A stretch of DNA of 64,000 nucleotides, taken from positions 177,681 to 241,680 of the forward strand of contig NMRA01000387.1 in assembly GCA_002633005.1 (NCBI GenBank), given 5' to 3'. The notes below the pieces were generated by a model. That model saw only the letters and a list, made by a program, of their open reading frames with translations, made no database searches and was not told where the DNA came from. Position 1 is the first letter of the stretch. The number at the start of each line of letters is the position of its first letter. The DNA is from Phoronis australis. Taxonomy: Eukaryota > Phoronida > Phoronidae. The position numbers were made by a program, and so were the translations under genes. Below are positions 62,001 through 64,000 of this stretch, in pieces.

Positions 62001-63164
62001 AATTTTGCTTAGAATGTATTGTCATTGCTTGTGCTCTGCTTAAAACAACACTGTCATTATAGGCAGCCTTTTTAAAAAGTTGAAATATGTGAATCTCGGC
62101 AATTTATGTTGTGTTAAATTATTGAAGAATTGGTACAAATCCACTGGTCTTGATTAAGTGCTGTAGTGTAATCCAAATGAGTACCGTAGATAAAATTCAA
62201 CTTCTCTTATATAACAATGTGTCCTAAATATATAAAGAATTTCATTATTACCAGACTGCGGAGACATCTAGGAGATTATTAAAAGTTGTTTTATGACTTG
62301 TACAGTACAAAAATGCTTAGAGCCAGGTTAAAAAACATTTTTTTTGAATATGACAAAATAAAGGTGTACTCTTCTGAGACAGTAAGTGAGATTTTCACGA
62401 AACTCCTTTGAACAGTGTTTGTATGTAGTGTCGGGAAGTCCTAGTTGGTGTTTCAGATTTCTTGTAAATGTGGTTGGAGTACCTTCCTGGTGTTAGTTGA
62501 ATAACTTGCAGCTCTCTCTGTGGATTGTCTTGTTAATAGAAAAGCTGCAGGTAATTAAGCATATTGTTCATCTGGAGTGGTACCTGTTTAATTGAATTAC
62601 CATATGTGTCAGGTTAATGTCATCCATGTTATAATTGAAGTTCTGCACAAATCTGCATTAACGGTGTTATATTTCAGGTCTTGATTTGGAAAAATGATAT
62701 GTTATACCGGTAATATTAACTTCAGGTACAGGAAGATAATTATTTTATGATCTACTTTCGTATGTTTTAGAAGTTTTTTTGAAATGAGTGGAGACTCTGA
62801 GTGATCCAACTTTGTTTTTTTTGTGATTGTAACTGTTAGTACTCATGGAACTATGTGATAATCATAAGTGTGATTTTTAAAAAGACTGCGACTCTTCCAA
62901 GATGTGTCAAAAGTTGTGAAAGAATATGACGAAAATTGGTCGCCTGTTTGGTCAGTGTATGCCTGTAACAGACGAAGACTCTCCCTGTTGAAAATTTGCA
63001 AAATATTTGAGTCGAGAAAATCTAGTGTGACTAATTCCCCTCAATCAAAAAATTTTCATCTCAGAAAGCACTGGCATCTTTTTCTCAGATAGGCGAGAGT
63101 TCTACCCCATCCATTTATTTTGGGCCTCCCATCATGGACATTGTTGTTTGGTCTGACATTGTTG

Positions 63165-63600
63165 ATTTAAGCTGTGTTTACATGAGGTGCACTTGACAGG
63201 GAGCAGTTGAAATGGGACAGCTGATCAGGCGCAAGTATGTGTAGAAACGCAAATGGTACGGAGCAAATTGATCCCACGGTGGCCATTTTTGTCACCGGTT
63301 TGGGAGGTGGATAAAGTTGCACTAGATCAGTTGCTCCAGTGTTAACTACATGTCTGAACACAAACTGGGGCAAGGCGGAAAGGATAATCTTTAAATTGCT
63401 TTCATGCAATAGCATTGTTTTGGACATTCGCCATTGTTAATCTGAACATGCGCAGACTGTCATCATGTAATTGACTTCAGTGCTGATCAAGCTGGTCAAG
63501 TTCGCGATGATAAAATCATGTAATGTGTCTGAAGTGGAATAACTCATGCTGTGTCAACTTGTGCCGTGTCAAGTGTTCCTCGTGTTAAAACTAGTATAGT
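63165..63600. repeat. Dispersed repeat family E, copy
   Basis: Shares GATCAGTTGCTCCAGTGT, AACTACxTGTCTxAACACAAA, and the ATTTGCTAA/CATGCGCA, CATGTAATTGACT-like blocks with 36,114-36,540; begins GTGTTTACATGAGG. Confidence 0.68.
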
Positions 63601-64000
63601 CCATCTTCGTTGCAGCAGCCCCAAGCCGCACAGGCATTTTTCAACATCCTATCAATCAGAATGCTCGAATGTTACCTTCAATCCATCCCAATTGTTTGTT
63701 CTGTGAAACCACTGTGAAGCTGAGTCATCATCCATTGACAATCCTGCTTCTCTTAGGAAGTGTATGCTGTGTATTGGTGTTTATAATGGTACCATATTAA
63801 CATCACCTAACTGTTAAGTTCACTCACCATGAATCTCATCAGTAGTCATTTAATTAATGCAACTAAGTTGGCAAGCTATGAATTTTTTACTCATAATATC
63901 TGCGTTGCTTTAAAATAATCATTTTTTGTGAAGCTCCAGTTTGCAATATTCATGCAACTGTTAAATAGTATGGTGATAATTGATATATTAATTGTTTAAT

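Larger units (their letters stand above)
57746..64000 (+). other. ADCY9: ADCY9 first intron (over 6.2 kb)
   Basis: No second exon is visible; I looked for the expected continuation (xERLGQxVVADQLKG) without success. Contains a family G hairpin at 58,700-58,860 and relative at 60,915-61,110, family A at 61,551-62,000 and family E at 63,165-63,600. 58,900-60,900 and 62,100-63,150 show nothing else I can support. Confidence 0.7.

Noticed and set aside
1-64000. CRISPR arrays, operons, phage or viral genes
   Set aside because: Tandem repeats here have no regularly sized unique spacers, the genes are spliced eukaryotic genes, and I see no viral or bacterial coding sequence.

Overview
This window is animal nuclear DNA: AT-rich, with short exons spread over long introns, consensus GT/AG splice sites and many small dispersed repeats. 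Two recognisable protein-coding genes lie head to tail on the + strand. The repeat content, mosaic CpG pattern and close similarity to vertebrate orthologues suggest a marine invertebrate, plausibly a deuterostome such as a hemichordate or amphioxus. I cannot fix the species from sequence alone.

Region 1 (about 191-51,590) is the 3' two-thirds of a JNK-interacting protein 3/4 gene (MAPK8IP3/SPAG9; fly Sunday driver, worm unc-16). I reconstruct 20 coding exons, one of them an 18-nt microexon. They join in one frame to 923 residues plus a stop, covering the second leucine zipper, the RH2 (RILP-homology) coiled coil, a variable linker and the C-terminal WD40-like beta-propeller. The N-terminal RH1 half lies upstream of the window. 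The protein is a scaffold between kinesin-1, dynein/dynactin, ARF6/Rab GTPases and JNK-pathway kinases on vesicles and lysosomes. A long 3' UTR with two candidate poYA signals follows.

Inside a 5-kb JIP intron, on the same strand, sits a compact intronless ORF of 98 codons (17,322-17,618). It has a TATA box about 95 bp upstream. About 30 bp after the stop is a stem-loop, ACCCA flank and purine-rich element with the layout of a replication-dependent histone mRNA 3' end. The protein is not a histone and I do not recognise it. This is the most interesting object in the window.

Region 2 (about 51,600-55,800) is intergenic. It contains no gene I can support but is strikingly richer in CpG than the JIP introns. 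The change coincides with the distal JIP poly(A) signal, the pattern expected from gene-body methylation in invertebrates.

Region 3 (about 55,835-64,000) is the promoter, a probable short 5' UTR intron and the large first coding exon of adenylyl cyclase type 9 (ADCY9). It encodes the N-terminus, six membrane spans and most of the C1a catalytic domain, and is followed by more than 6 kb of first intron. Human MAPK8IP3 and ADCY9 are both on 16p13.3, so the adjacency may preserve an ancient linkage.

The rest is repeats: TIR/MITE-like elements (some with visible target-site duplications), foldback elements, a tRNA-derived SINE, several minisatellites and dispersed families. Two approximately 1.2-1.3 kb direct duplications each begin right after a single N, which suggests unmerged haplotypes in the assembly rather than biological duplication.
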